Source: Hordeum vulgare subsp. vulgare (Eukaryota; Streptophyta; Magnoliopsida; Poales; Poaceae). From it: a stretch of 64,000 nt of DNA. Positions 12,288-24,838 of the stretch are shown here, piece after piece. Position 1 is the stretch's first letter. Each line of letters starts with the position of its first letter. The notes beneath the pieces were generated by a model, which was not told the DNA's origin, did not search any database, and was given only the letters and a program-made list of their open reading frames with translations. Made by a program: the position numbers and the translations under genes. Location of the stretch: positions 94,722,244 through 94,786,243 of the forward strand of contig NC_058521.1 of assembly GCF_904849725.1 (NCBI RefSeq), written 5' to 3'.

Positions 12288-15200
12288 TGTTGGGGAACGT
12301 AGTAATTTAAAAAATTTCCTATGCTATACAAGGATCTATCTATGGAGAAACCAGCAATGAGTGAAGTAGTAGAGCATCTTCATGCCTTTGAAGATCGCTA
12401 AGAGGAAGCGTTACTAGAACGCGGTCGATGGAGTCGTACTCGCAGCGATTCAGATCGCGGTCGGTTCCGATCTATGTGCCGAATTACGGCACGTCCGCGT
12501 TGAACACACGTACAGCCTGGTGACGTCTCCCACGCCTTGATTCAACAAGGAGGAGGGATAGGTTAAGGAAGAGCTCCGGTAGCACGACGGCGTGGTGACA
12601 GTGGAGCTACATGGTACTCTGACAGAGCTTCGCCAAGCACTATGGAGGACGAGGAGGAGGAGAAGTATGGCTGCGCCCTGGAGAGATTATTGTGTGTTGA
12701 ATCTGCCCAAAAGCCACCAATATATATATATATAGGAGGAGAGGGAGGAGGTGCCCACCCTTTTGGGTTTCCCACCCTAAAGGGTGTGCTAGGCCTAGAG
12801 GCCAAGGAGGGCGGCGCCCAAGGGTGGAGCACCCTAGGTTGGGCCTTGAGGCCCTAGTTAGCCTCCCCACGCCTAGGGTTTTACCCCTCTCCACCTTGGC
12901 TGTGCCTTGGGCTTCTTGTGGTGGCGCACCAGCCCACACATGGGCTGGTTCCCATCACCTTTAGGCCCATGGAGCACTTTGGGGCTGGTAGCCCCTCCCG
13001 GTGGACCCCCAGAACCCTTCCGGTGGTCCCGGTACATTACCGGTGTCGCCCGAAACAATTCCGGTGACCAAATCCTCACTTCCTATATATAATTATTTAC
13101 CTCCGGACCATTCCCGAATTCCCCGTGTCATCCGGGATCTCAGCCGGGACTCTGAACAACCTTCGATCACCACCTACACTATTTCCCTATAACCCTAGCG
13201 TCATCGAACCTTAAGTGTATAGACCCTACGGGTTCGGGAGACATGCAGACATGATCGAGACAGCTCTCCGGTCAATAACTGATACGTCCATTTTGCATCA
13301 TGTTTTCATGTTGATACTTATCGCTTCTTGGGCTGTTATTACACTTCACGTTACAATTCTTATGCCTTCTCTCTTATTTTGCAAGGTTTACATGAAGAGG
13401 GAGAATGCCGGCAGCTGGAATTCTGGCCTGAAAAAGGAGGAAAGTTGAGATACCTATTCTGCGCAACTCCAAACACCATAAAAATCAACGAGGATTTTTT
13501 TCTGGGTTTATAAAAAATACTGGGCCGAAGAAGCGCCAGAGGGGCGCCAACAGGTGGCCACAAGCCTATTTGGCGCGGCCACCCCCTGGCCGCGCCATGA
13601 GGGCTTGTGGGCAGCCTACTGGTCCACTGGCCCACCTTTTCTTCTATCTGAAGGGTTTCGACAAGGAAAAATCAAGGAGGAGCTTTTTCGTGGTTTCGCC
13701 GCCGCCACGAGGCGGAACTTGAGCAGAACCAATCTAGAGCTCCGGCAGGACAATCCTGCTGGGGAAACTTCCCTCCCGGAGGGGGGAATCGTCGCCGTCG
13801 TCATCACCAATAGTCCTCTCATTGGAGGGGACTCGTCACCATCAACATCTTCATCAGCACCATCTCATCTCCAAACCCTAGTTCATCACTTGTAACCAAT
13901 CTCCGTCTCGTGACTCCGATTGGTACTTGTAAGGTTGCTAGTAGTGTTAATTACTCTTTGTAGTTGATGCTAGTTGGATTACTTGGTGGAAGAGTTTATG
14001 TTCAGATCCTTGATGCTACTACCTCTCTAGTCATGAGTATGATTATGCTTTGTGGGTAGTTACTTTTTTTCCTCAGGACATGGGATAAGTCATGCTAATA
14101 ATAGTCATGTGAATGTGGTATTCGTTCGGTATTTTGATATGTTTTATGTTGTTTTTCCTCTAGTGGTGTTATGTGAACGTCGACTACATAACACTGCACC
14201 ATTATTCGGGCCTATAGGAAGGCATTGGTAAGTAGTAAGTAGATGATGGGTTGCTAAAGTGACAGAAGCTTAAACCCTAGTTTATGCGTTGCTTCGTAAG
14301 GGGCTGATTTGGATCCACTAGTTTAATGCTATGGTTAGACTTTGTCTTAATTCTTCTTTCGTAGTTGCGGATGCTTGCGAGAGGGGTTAATCTTAAGTGG
14401 GATGCTTGTCCAAGTAAGGGCATTACCCAAGCGCCGGTCCACCCACATATTAAACTATCAAAGTAACGAACGTGAATAATATTAACATGATGAAAACTAG
14501 CATGACACAAATTCCCGTGTGTCCTCGGGAGCGTTTTTCCTCCTATAAGACTTTGTCCAGGCTTGTCCCTTGCTACAAAAGGGATTGGTCCACTTTGCTG
14601 TGCCATTGCTACTTTTGTTACTTTTTGCTTTCTACGAATCATCTCACCACACAATCACTTGTTACAGACAATTTCAGTGCTTGCAGATTTTACCTTGTTG
14701 AAAACCACTTCTCAGATCCTTCTGCTCCTCGTTGGGTTCGACACTCTTATTTACTGAAAGGACTACAATTGATCCCCTATACTTGTGGGTCATCAATAAC
14801 CAACAGCGGGGTCTAGATATCCATGTTGGTTCCCACATCTTCCACGATGATCTCATCGAAGATGAACCACGATGTCAAGGATTCAATGAATACCGTACGC
14901 AATTCCCTTTGTCTATCGGTATGATACTTGCCAGAGATTCGATCGTCGGTATCTCTATATCTTGTTCAATCTCATTACCGGCAAGTATCTTTACTCGTTC
15001 CGTAACACATCATCCCGTGGCTAACTCCTTAGTCACACTGAGCTCAATATGATGATGTTCTACCGAGTGGGCCCAGAGATACCTCTGCGTCACATGGAGT
15101 GACAAATCCCGGTCCCGATTCGTACCAACCCAACAGACACTTTCAGAGATACCCGTAGTGCACCTTTATAGTCACCCAATTATGTTGTGACGTTTGATAC

Positions 15201-15584
15201 ACCCAAAGCACTCCTACGATATCCGGGAGTTGCACAATCTCACGGTCTAAGGAAAATATACTTGACATTAGAAAAGCTTTAGCATACGAACAACACGATC
15301 TAGTGCTATGCTTAGGACTGGGTCTTGTCCATCACATCATTCTCTTAATGATGTGATCCCGTTAGAAATGACATCCAATATCCATGATCAGGAAACCATG
15401 ATCATCCATTGATCAACGAGCTAGCCAACTAGAGGCTCACTAGGGACACATTGTGATCTATGTATTCACACATGTATTACGGTTTTCGGTTAATACACTT
15501 ACCGCATGAATAATAGAAAATTATCATGAACTATAAATACAATAATAACCATTTTATTATTTCCTCTAGGGCACATTTTCAACA
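12288..15584 (-). mobile_element. Angela/WIS/BARE-type Copia solo LTR, interrupted
   Basis: On the + strand it starts TGTTGGGGAACGTAGTAAT and ends CTAGGGCACATTTTCAACA. The reverse complement matches what I remember of Angela-group LTRs, so the element lies on the - strand. It is flanked by a perfect 5-base duplication GAACC (12283-12287 and 15585-15589) and has no internal region, so it is a solo LTR made by LTR-LTR recombination. Removing the nested insertion leaves about 1776 bp, normal for the group. A (TA)n run at about 12719-12732 lies in the likely promoter zone. The ORFs here are not genes. Confidence 0.85.
13280..14795 (+). mobile_element. Gypsy solo LTR nested in the Angela-type solo LTR (1516 bp)
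   Basis: It starts TGATACGTCCATTTTGCATC and ends ACTTGTGGGTCATCA, flanked by the 5-base duplication ATAAC (13275-13279 and 14796-14800). It is the same LTR family as the - strand Gypsy element at 43172-63235 in this window. No internal region is present. Small ORFs (for example 13554-13895) are LTR sequence. Confidence 0.88.
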
Positions 15585-15589
15585 GAACC

Positions 15590-17314
15590 GAGCTAGTCCA
15601 AAAGCCTAAGCTTGGGGGAGTACGTATTCCCACCGACATTATACTCATGTTCGCACATTCCATTCGAGTTGTCGGTGTTCACAACTTTCATTATATCATT
15701 CATGATAGATTTATTTTCTTGTTTTCTTCTTAAGCGTTTCAAAAACTTTCAGAAAATCCAAAAATATATTTCTTGCTTATTTTCGATTTTTTTCTAAGTT
15801 TAATATAGTTGTATTATTAAAAGAAAACCCAAAAAGATTTATTTGTTCTTCTTTTGCTTGTTGGGAGCTCTCCCGTGTAAATAGTTTTATCGTTTTTTTT
15901 CCTTTACTTCTTTAAATTTCTTTAGTTAATAAAAAATAAAAACTCCAAAAATATTTTAGTGTGTTTATTTTAAATTATTTTTCATTTGTTGAGTTGTACC
16001 TAGGAGGAGACCAGGATGAAAATGTTGAGTGGCTCTCATATGCACTATTGTTTATCTAATAGAGAGCTCAGATTACCTTGTCTTATCCTTCCCAATAAAA
16101 TGTTTGTAGATTCCAGGTTAGTCCACGACACTCTTGCACTATTATTATTTTCACATCATTCGGTCGTGCAAGTGAAAAGCAATAATGATGATATTCAATG
16201 AACTGGTTGTGGCAAGAGAGAAACGGGTATGAACTCGACTTGTTTTGTTTTTGTAAATATGTTTAGCCTAGTATCCATGATTCAACGTATTATGATCAAA
16301 CATGTTTGAATGACCCTTAGAGATTATAGTTTCTCATGCCATGCTTAAGTACCTAGAAGTGGATAATGATTTATCTTGGAAATCAACATGTATTAAAATG
16401 GTTGGGATGTAGTATGATGGTATGGTATCCTCCTTCGAATGTTTCGAGTGGCTTGACTTGACACATGTTCATCCATGTAGTTGAATCAAAACCAACATAA
16501 CCTCTATGATATTTATGTTCATGGTGTTCATATCCTACTCATGCTATTATTCAATGTTACTTATGCATAATGCATTTTCATGACCGTTTTCGCTCTCTAG
16601 CTGGCCGCTTCCCAATCTATTTGCTAGCCTTCGCCTGTACTAAGCGGGAATACTGCTTGTGCATCAAAATCCTAAAACCCAAGTTATTCTAGATGAATCC
16701 ACCATACCTACCTATATGTGGTATTACCCTGTCGTCCTAAGTACATTTGCAAGTGTCAACTCTAAAAACTTCAAATAAATTTCCGCTTTTATATGACTGG
16801 ATAGTTTATAGAGTGAGATGAGGTAGTTGATATCTTCCATGCTAAGCAGGTTATTCTCATGACGAGTCTTAATTCACCTGTACATGAAAGAGAGGGGCGG
16901 TAAAATGGATTCCCAGTCCCGAAATCAAAAGAAAATTATAAATAATTAAACAAACTCCCCAGGATTGATGTTGGTATGGACGGTACCCGTGGATTCGGCT
17001 AGCTGTGGAGTGTGATTGTTGGTGGAGGGGGAGTAAACCTTTACCTTATCGCTTGGGAACTGCTAGTAATGTGTTTAGTATGGAAGATATCGATAATTGA
17101 TAGTCGCGGAGTAAAGAAGAAGGGTGTACTTCTCGAAATTACATTTACCTCTGTTTTAACTATCTGAGCTTTGGCACCGCTGCAAATCACTGCTTCCCGC
17201 TGTGAAGGGACTATCTATTTACATTTATGTTGTGTCATCACCTTCTGGAACAAGCACCAGATCTGAGAGCATTATCGTCATCCTCATGCATTGTTTATAA
17301 TTAATGTCAGATGC
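15590..17314 (+). mobile_element. Host Gypsy 1, internal untranslated region (piece 2)
   Basis: About 1.7 kb with no coding frame above 61 codons. It starts with the AAGCTTGGGGGAGTACGTAT motif common in the 3' internal region of Triticeae Gypsy elements, followed by AT-rich non-coding sequence. It breaks at the ATCAT duplication where the element 17320-24450 inserted and resumes at 24456. The pol genes of this element are outside the window. Confidence 0.68.
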
Positions 17315-17319
17315 ATCAT

Positions 17320-18979
17320 TGATACGTCCCAAACGTATCTATAATTTCTGCTTGTTCCATGATCTTTTGGGTGACATTGTTATATGTATTGCGATAGTTT
17401 TATATCTTTTCACACATATTTGGACTAACCTACTAACTCAGTGCACCCAGTGCCAGTGTTTGAATGCTGATGTCTTTTTTGCAGGAGCTTTTACCCAATT
17501 TTTCATAGCCCCAAAAATCCCGAGAAAAAAATATAAAAATCAGCGCACCAGAAACTCACGAAGCACGAAAGCGGGCCAAAGGGGGGGGCATGGGCCGCCC
17601 AGGCAACCTGTGGGCGCAACCCACCCCCAGGCCATGCTGGGAGGCTTCCTGGGTGGGTCCCACGCCCTCTGGTGCCCTCCTTTCGCCTATATTTACCCCT
17701 CAACGAGAAAAACCCTATACGGGATCGAGAATCTTGAATTTCTCCATCGTTTCGCCACCGTAGCGCTTCCGAGATCGGGAGCGTCAAGAGACCTCTTCCC
17801 GGCACCCTGCCGGAGGGAGTATTGACCTCCGAGAGCTTCTCCACTGCCATGGACGCTTCCAGGACATGTCGTGAGTACTCCTCCTTAGACCATGAGTCCA
17901 TGACTAGTAGCTATGTGATGTCTTCTCTCCAATCTTGTGCTTCCATGATTAGTCCTTGTGAGCCGCCCTACATGATCAAGGCACCTATGGGATTATCATG
18001 CTATTGCTATGCTCGGTTTGTTGAGATCCGATGGATTATGAGATTATGTTCAGATTGTGATGATTTATATATTTGATTATCCTTTTATATTATGTTCTTT
18101 AGTGATTCATGCATGTTCTCTGTTGCTTTGTATTGCTTTGGCCGAGTAGAAGATTAATTGTAACTCCAAGAGGGAGCGTTATGCATGATTGTGGGTTCAT
18201 GCCCCCTGATGTCTAGCTTGAGTGACAGAAACATGAGACTAGGGGTTGTGTTGTTGCCACCAGGGAGAAAACAACAGTGCTTGTGACCACGGTTGCAAGG
18301 ATTGTTTACCTTACGCATAGTTCGTTATTGCAATTGTCCATTGCTTTGAGTTTACACTTTGGGTGGCTCTCGCAACTTAATACCAGCGAGATGTTTTGGA
18401 TAGATATCTCAAGGTGGATGATTAGTAAGTAGATGCTGATGAATAAACTCTCTACTTGTCTTGGCATATTGCCCATTACTATTGGGCCTCTAACTTTGAA
18501 GTAGCATAATTAGCATTGTGGTGCGTTCATAATTATGTCAATTGCCCAATTGTAATTTGTTTACCCAAGCATAGTTGTTTATCGTCTTTTGGGAGAGAGA
18601 CATTACTAGTGAACATCATGTGACTCTGGTCCATATCACAACCATTGCTTACACCTCCACCATTTACTGCTTTCATTTACTTTCCCGTTGCAATCACTAT
18701 TACTATTCCCGCTTGTGTTTTGATCCTTTAAAAACTACAAGGCCAGAGATATTGACAACCTCTCTGTACTCGTTGGGAGCAAAGTTATTTGTGTGTGTGC
18801 AGGTCCACGTCTTCTCCTAGCACCAGGGTGGGAGACACCTACTTGTTGATCCTCGGAGTCCTCCTGGTTCGATAACCTTACAGTCTCCGTGTAAGGGAAA
18901 ACTTGTTGCTGACTACATCTAAACCTTCCACTTGGGTAACCAACAAGGAGCGAGAAGTATATTCATCATCTCATCATCA
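17320..18979 (+). repeat. 5' LTR of the gag-only Gypsy element (1660 bp)
   Basis: Starts TGATACGTCCCAAACGTATC and ends ATCATCTCATCATCA; direct copy at 22809-24450. Short ORFs at 17304-17825, 17503-17901, 18575-18820 and similar positions lie in the LTR and recur in the second copy. Confidence 0.88.
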
Positions 18980-18990
18980 AGAATGTTTTC

Positions 18991-19008
18991 TGGCGCCGTT
19001 GCCAGGGA
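18991..19008 (+). promoter_or_regulatory. Primer binding site, tRNA-Asp type
   Basis: TGGCGCCGTTGCCAGGGA lies 11 bases after the 5' LTR. It is complementary to the 3' end of plant tRNA-Asp with one mismatch, and would prime minus-strand cDNA. Confidence 0.82.
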
Positions 19009-19206
19009 CTCCAGTCTTCAAGATAGGGGAGTTGCACACGATCTTTTACTTTTGCTTTTTATTCTTGTTAGTTTGCTTTCTAGTTTTTTCTTTAGAGTCT
19101 TATACCAAAAACCACAAAAAAATAGTTGCTTTACTTTGTTTAGTCAGTATGTATAAATCCTTTGCCTCTAGTGTTGCACCCGAATGAGAGATCCTCACCT
19201 TCAAAC

Positions 19207-19950
19207 AAAGGGTTGGAGAAAGTTTGAAAGATGCTTGGTATAGAATTAAAAATTCTCAAGATAGAGCCACCAAGAAGCAATCCACCACTATTTTGCTTAC
19301 AAACTTTTATGTTGGTATTACTTCTTGGCATAGTTTTTTTTCTAGACACAACAATAGGAGGGAATTTCTTGGAAGCTCCCATTGGGGAAGCTCCTAACGT
19401 CATGGAAAATCTTGTCGGAATCCCACCTATTGTTGACATAAAGGATGATATCACTTTAGCTCACATTATGAGTAAAATTGAGAAAATAGAGCTTGAAATG
19501 CCAAGCATGAGTAAAATAAACGAAGTAGATCGTAGGATTCAAGGGAACTTAAATAGACTTGATAGCTCCATGCACAAAATTTACAAAACTTTGGAGACCC
19601 TTAAATCCCATGATATGGATCCTTCTAGGATTGATAAGATATAGGATATTTTTGAAACTTTAGGAAATACTCTATCCTCTATCAAGAATAAAAAGGTAGA
19701 AACCCCCGCAAGGAAGGGACCTAGGTTCGTTAACGTACCCAAGGTTCCTCAACCCAAAACGAGTATACCTATTGCTAGGGGTGTTGAAACCGTGAAGATC
19801 TTGGAAGAAACTCCAATTGGTCTTACTACCTTTACTTTTGTTCCTAGAAGTGTTGCCACTAAGCCTCTCTTTGAGAGTCCTCTTAATACTAGTTGTACTA
19901 TTGAAGAGCTTTTTGATGATCTTTGTGATGGTTCAATTGATACAACTTGA
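19207..19950 (+). pseudogene. Gypsy gag-like remnant with a frameshift and one TAG
   Basis: The first part reads in one frame as Ty3-type Gag (GESLKDAWYRIKNSQDRATK, then TTILLTNFYVGITSW). Near 19330 the frame changes to the one running from 19231, with LDTTIGGNFLEAPIGEAP and a predicted coiled coil (IMSKIEKIELEMPSMSKI). That frame carries a single TAG at 19642-19644 and then stays open to a TGA at 19948-19950, ending in an acidic tail (EELFDDLCDGS). No zinc knuckle is visible. It is the only coding remnant in this element. Confidence 0.7.
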
Positions 19951-22808
19951 TCTTTTTGCATCATGCCTAGCTCAAAGGCATACAAGAAAGCACTCATTGG
20001 GAGGCAACTCAATTTGTTTTTACTTTCAGTTTTAGTGGTCTTGATGCTTGTTACTACTGTAGCAACATCATTGTATCTTTATTTTTAAGATTTGTGCCAA
20101 GTTTTAGCCTCCGATTGCAAGAAAGTTCAAAAGTTGTGACATGTTGTCCAGAAACAGATTCTCTTTGCTTGATGGAAAAATTCACCAAAATTCATCAGGT
20201 CATCTTTTTGATCTGAATTGTTTTGACAACATGCTCTATATAATTTTCTTTCTGGCATCTGTTCTGAGTTTTTGATTTGAGTTGCAGAAGTACCCCGAAA
20301 AAATTATTTACTACCTCGTGTTCTATTTTTCACAGATTCTGCCACGTTTTGCGTTTTCATCATTTTGCAAATCTTAAGCTTGCTTTTCCTTTGCAAAAAC
20401 CTTTTTGCAATCATGAGAAGCAGTAGCTTTTCATGAAAATCATTATTTCCAGTAGGTAATGAATTATTTTATCTTTGGTACTAACCACTCTAATCATCTT
20501 ATGATGAGTTTCGTATGAAGGGAGTTTTCAAGTATGCGATGGAAGATGATGAAAGAAGATCCAGGAGTGTCAAACGCTCAATCTTGGGGATGCCCCCATG
20601 CACCCCCAAGAAATATTCAAGGAGACTCAAGCATCTAAGCTTGGGGGTGCCCCCGTGCATCCCCTTCTCTATCAACAATCATGAGTTCGTCCATCTCCAT
20701 GCTATATTTTTATCACCTCATATGTTATGTGCTATACTTGGAGCGTCCCGCTCTTTAATTTTTAGTTTGTTTTAGTTTTACTTCCTGTTCATAACAAGTC
20801 GGAACCTAGCCTACCTTGTTTGGGAGAGAAACACGCTCCATTCCACTCTAGAACACAACATAGGTTTTCATGCTTATTCTTTTTGTGTGTTCTTTATCTT
20901 TACATAGCTACTATCATGCCTAGCTCTTAGTTTTCATGCTATATCTTGCTTTTGGAACTCTCTTGAGTTATCATGCTTATCTTGTATAGAGAGTTGGCTC
21001 ATTGCACTAAGTTATGTGTCTTGCATGAGTAGGTAATTGAGGTTATCAGTTAAGTATAGTAGTAACTTGCAATAGTTTTGAGGTATTGATTTTAGTAATG
21101 TTTGGACTATTGGTGCCAAGAGCTTTAGCCTATTAGTGATAGTGTAGTATTTTGGGAAATCCGTGTGTTTTTCAAAAACTAAAAATTAGTTGAGCACTCT
21201 AGCTACTAAATTCATCCCTAACCTCTCGAGTGGTTGGAATATATAGAGTACCCTCACGTTACCATGGGTCGAGGATGCGCAAGGATAACCAAACCCCCAA
21301 ACATTCCTCCTCGGGGTACTTTTCTCTTTGTGAATTTCCTAACTAGCTAGAGAGTTATCGATAATAAGTGTATGAGTTCTTCGGACTAATGTGAGTATTT
21401 GATTGTTGGCACTTCCACCATCCATATTTTGCTAGCCTCTTCCGTACCGTGCATTGCCATATCTCATCTTGAGAGTGGGTGCAAACTTCGCCGGTGCATC
21501 CAAACCCTTGGCATGATACGCTCTGTCATCACAAGCCTCATTATATCTTTCCTCAAAACAGCCACCATACCTACCTATTAAGGCATTTCCATAGCCTTTC
21601 CCAGATACATTGCCATGCAACATCCACCATCTCATGACTTGTTCTTCATGTCATACATGCTTTTGCTTGATCGAGGAGCCGCAAGATAGTTGGGCATTGC
21701 CCTTATTACTGCTATATGACGCGCAAGTTTCATTGCATATCCTGCTACACTGGCAGAAGCATACATTTGCATCCATCATGATAGTTTTCACTTGTCTTTA
21801 TGTCGAGTACTTATTATAAAGTGTGATGATCTTCTTTTATTCTTGTATAACATAGAGTGTTCCCCTTAAATGAGGAAAAGGTCCCAAAGAGGACAAATTG
21901 AAAGATCCCAAAGAGGACGAATGAGAAATGAGCCAAAGAGGCCACAAAAAAATAAAATAAAAAAGGAAAAAAAATAAATAAAAAGAGAGAAGGGGGCAAC
22001 ACAACTATTCCTTTTGAAAGATCCACACTCGTACTCCATTGCTATATTTGTACTACATAGAGATTATCATTCATGCATAACTATGTGGGTACATTTACAC
22101 TATAGAACTTGGCTTGCATATTCCAATGACGAGCCTCCTCAAATCAGCTCTAGATCTTCATGATCAAGCAAGTTGGATGCACCCCCACTAGTTCCATTGG
22201 AGAGCTTACCTTAGCTCATATGTGCATCCATTGCATGGCAATCCCTACTCCTCACATCATATCTATCATTTGGCTTTCTCTCGCCTATGGTTGTCCTTAC
22301 TGATATGAGCCTTTCATACCTTTTTGTCTTCCTTCCCCATCATCATTCTATTTGCCATCCTAAGTGCCAACATATCTTGCTTACACTCATCCATTGCATG
22401 CGTGCTCAAAGTCGAAAGGGAGAGGATCATTTTGACTTGTGCCTCACTAGTGGTCTGGGATGAGTCAAAATAAGATTCCAAAGGAGACCAAGTGTGAGGT
22501 TTAGTAGATTGAGTTCTCAATTAAAAAATATTTTAAGCTCTAAACCCATCTCCCACTTCTTGCATCCAAACACCATTTGGAGACATTCGACTCACGGACA
22601 GCGAGAGATCGATCTTACACCTTTATGTTCTTACCTTGATAATTTCAATACTAAATATAGACTCTTTCTTGTTATTGTCTTGACTTGAATTGCATATCTT
22701 ACTTGCTTTACTTTGAAGTTCTTATATGTGTGTTAGCATGTCACCACAGAAATTATTGTGTTATCATTTACCTACTCGAGGATGAGCAAGAATTAAGCTT
22801 GGGGATGT
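19951..22808 (+). other. Non-coding internal region of the gag-only Gypsy element
   Basis: About 2.9 kb without a credible gene. It holds a hairpin-capable G/C block at 20600-20650, an A-rich stretch with repeated CCCAAAGAGGAC words (about 21870-22000), and at its end the purine-rich AAGCTTGGGGATGT that precedes the 3' LTR and probably acts as polypurine tract. Confidence 0.6.
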
Positions 22809-24450
22809 TGATACGTCCCAAACGTATCTATAATTTATGCTTGTTCCATGATCTTTTGGGTGGCATTGTTATATGTTTTGCTACACTTTTATATCTTTTT
22901 CACATATTTGGACTAACCTACTAACTTAGTGCACCCAGTGTCAGTTTCTGTCTGTTGATGTCTTTGTTGCAGGGGCTTTTACCCAATTTTCCGGAGCCCC
23001 AAAAATTCTAAGAAAAATATATAAAAATCAGCGCAACATAAGCTTCACGAAGCACGAAAGTGGGCCAGGGGCCTCCCAGGGGACTTGTGGGCGCGGCCCA
23101 CCCCCAAGCCATGCCAGGAGGCCGCCTGGGTGGGTCCCACGCCATCTGGTGCCCTCCTTTCGCCTATATTTACTCCTCGACGAGAAAAACCTATAGGGGA
23201 TCCAGAATCACGAATTTCTCCATCGTTCCACCGATGCAGCGTTTCCGAGATCGAGAGCCTCAAGAGACCTCTTGCCGGCACCCTGCGAGAGGGAGGATTG
23301 ACCTCCAGGAGCTTGTCCACCACTATGGACGCTTCCCGGACGTGCCGTGAGTAGTCCTCGTTAGACCATGAGTCCATGACCAGTAGCTATGTGATGTCTT
23401 CTCACCAATCTTGTGCTTTCATGATTTGTCCTTGTGAGATGCCCTACATGATCAAGGCACCTATGTAATTTTCATGCTATTTCTATGCTCGGTTTGTTGG
23501 GATCCGATGGATTATGAGATTATGTTCAAATTGTTATGAGTTGTATATTTTATTATCCTTTTATATTATGTTCTTTAGTGATTCATGCAGGTTCTCCGTT
23601 GCTTTGTATTGCTTTGGCCAAGTAGTAGATTGTAACTCCAAGGGTGAGCGTTATGCATGATTGTGAGTTCATGCCCCCTGATGTCTAGCTTGATTGACAG
23701 AAACATGAGACTAGGGGATGTGTTTTTGCCACCAGGGAGAAAACAACGGTGCTTGTGACCATGGTTTAAAGGATTGTTTACCTTACGCATAGTTCATTAA
23801 TGAAGTTGTCCGTTGCTTTGAGTTTACACTTTGGGTGTGGCTCGCAACTTAATACCAACGAGATGTTCCAGATAGATATCTCAAGGTGGATGATTAGTAA
23901 GTAGATGCTGATGAATAAATGGTCTACTTATCTTGGCGTATTGCCCATTACTATTGATCCTCTTACTTTCAAGTGGCATAATTAGCATTGCGGTGCGTTC
24001 ACAATTCTGTCAATTGCCCAGCTGTAATTAGTTTACCCAAGCATAGTTGTTTATCGTCTTTTGGGAGAGAGACATCACTAGTGAAGATCAGGTGACTCTG
24101 GTCCATATCACCACCATTGCTTACACCTCCATCATTTACTGCTTTTATTTACTTTCCCGTTGCAATCACTATTATGATTCCCGCTTGTGTTTTGATCCTT
24201 TGCAAACTACAAGGCCGGAGAGACTGACAACCTCTCTGTACTCGTTGGGAGCAAAGTTATTTGTGTGTGTAGGTCCACATCTTCTGCTAGCACCACGGTG
24301 GGAGACACCTACTTGTTGATCCTCGGAGTCTTCCTGGTTCGATAACCTTACAGTCTCCGTGTAAGGGAAAACTTGCTGCTTACTACATCTCAACCTTCCA
24401 CTTGGGGTAACCAACGAGGAGCGAGAAGTATATTCATCATCTCGTCATCA
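22809..24450 (+). repeat. 3' LTR of the gag-only Gypsy element (1642 bp)
   Basis: Direct copy of 17320-18979, ending ATCTCGTCATCA just before the ATCAT duplication. ORFs at 23045-23377 and 23060-23354 are counterparts of LTR ORFs in the left copy. Confidence 0.88.
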
Positions 24451-24455
24451 ATCAT

Positions 24456-24838
24456 GACTGGATCTTTTCTACTATGAATTACAATGTTTAGTCGCTGCTT
24501 GAACTTTGGAGGTGCTTTGCATTTATGTTTTGCGGCCTGAGAAAGGGCTAGCGAGATACCACTATTGTCATATTATGTCATGATGGTTTTGACTAAGTGT
24601 TCTTGTTTGAGATATTTTATTATTACTCGCTAGTTGCTTATGCAATTGATATGAGTTAATATAGTTTCTAAGAGTTATTGTTGACATGGTTAGTCATAAT
24701 CATTGCTGAAAACCTAGGTCCTATGTAAGCTTATTTATGTAAACAAGAGCAAAAGAGTTCGTAAAAGTTTTTCTTTCTCACTTTCAGTTTGTCAACTTAA
24801 TTGCTTCATTACAAGCAAAGGTGTAAGCTTGGGGGAGT
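24456..24838 (+). mobile_element. Host Gypsy 1, internal end with polypurine tract (piece 3)
   Basis: Continues the sequence broken at 17314. It ends in AAGCTTGGGGGAGT (24825-24838), the polypurine tract directly before the LTR at 24839. Confidence 0.72.

Larger units (their letters stand above)
17320..24450 (+). mobile_element. Complete non-autonomous Gypsy element, gag-only
   Basis: Two direct LTRs (17320-18979 and 22809-24450), a primer binding site at 18991, a polypurine tract just before 22809, and a perfect 5-base duplication ATCAT (17315-17319 and 24451-24455) define a complete 7.1-kb element. The internal region of 3.8 kb holds only a decayed gag-like frame and no protease, reverse transcriptase or integrase, so movement would need helper enzymes. 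The tRNA-Asp-type primer site fits the Athila branch of Gypsy. The two LTRs differ visibly (roughly 10% by eye, with indels), so the insertion is fairly old. Confidence 0.88.

Noticed and set aside
12642..13192. Overlapping 60-100 codon ORFs in GC-rich sequence
   Set aside because: They lie in the Angela-type solo LTR around its promoter zone and show no domain.
17304..17901. ORFs of 130-170 codons on both strands
   Set aside because: Within the LTR of the gag-only Gypsy element; the frames are broken in the second LTR.
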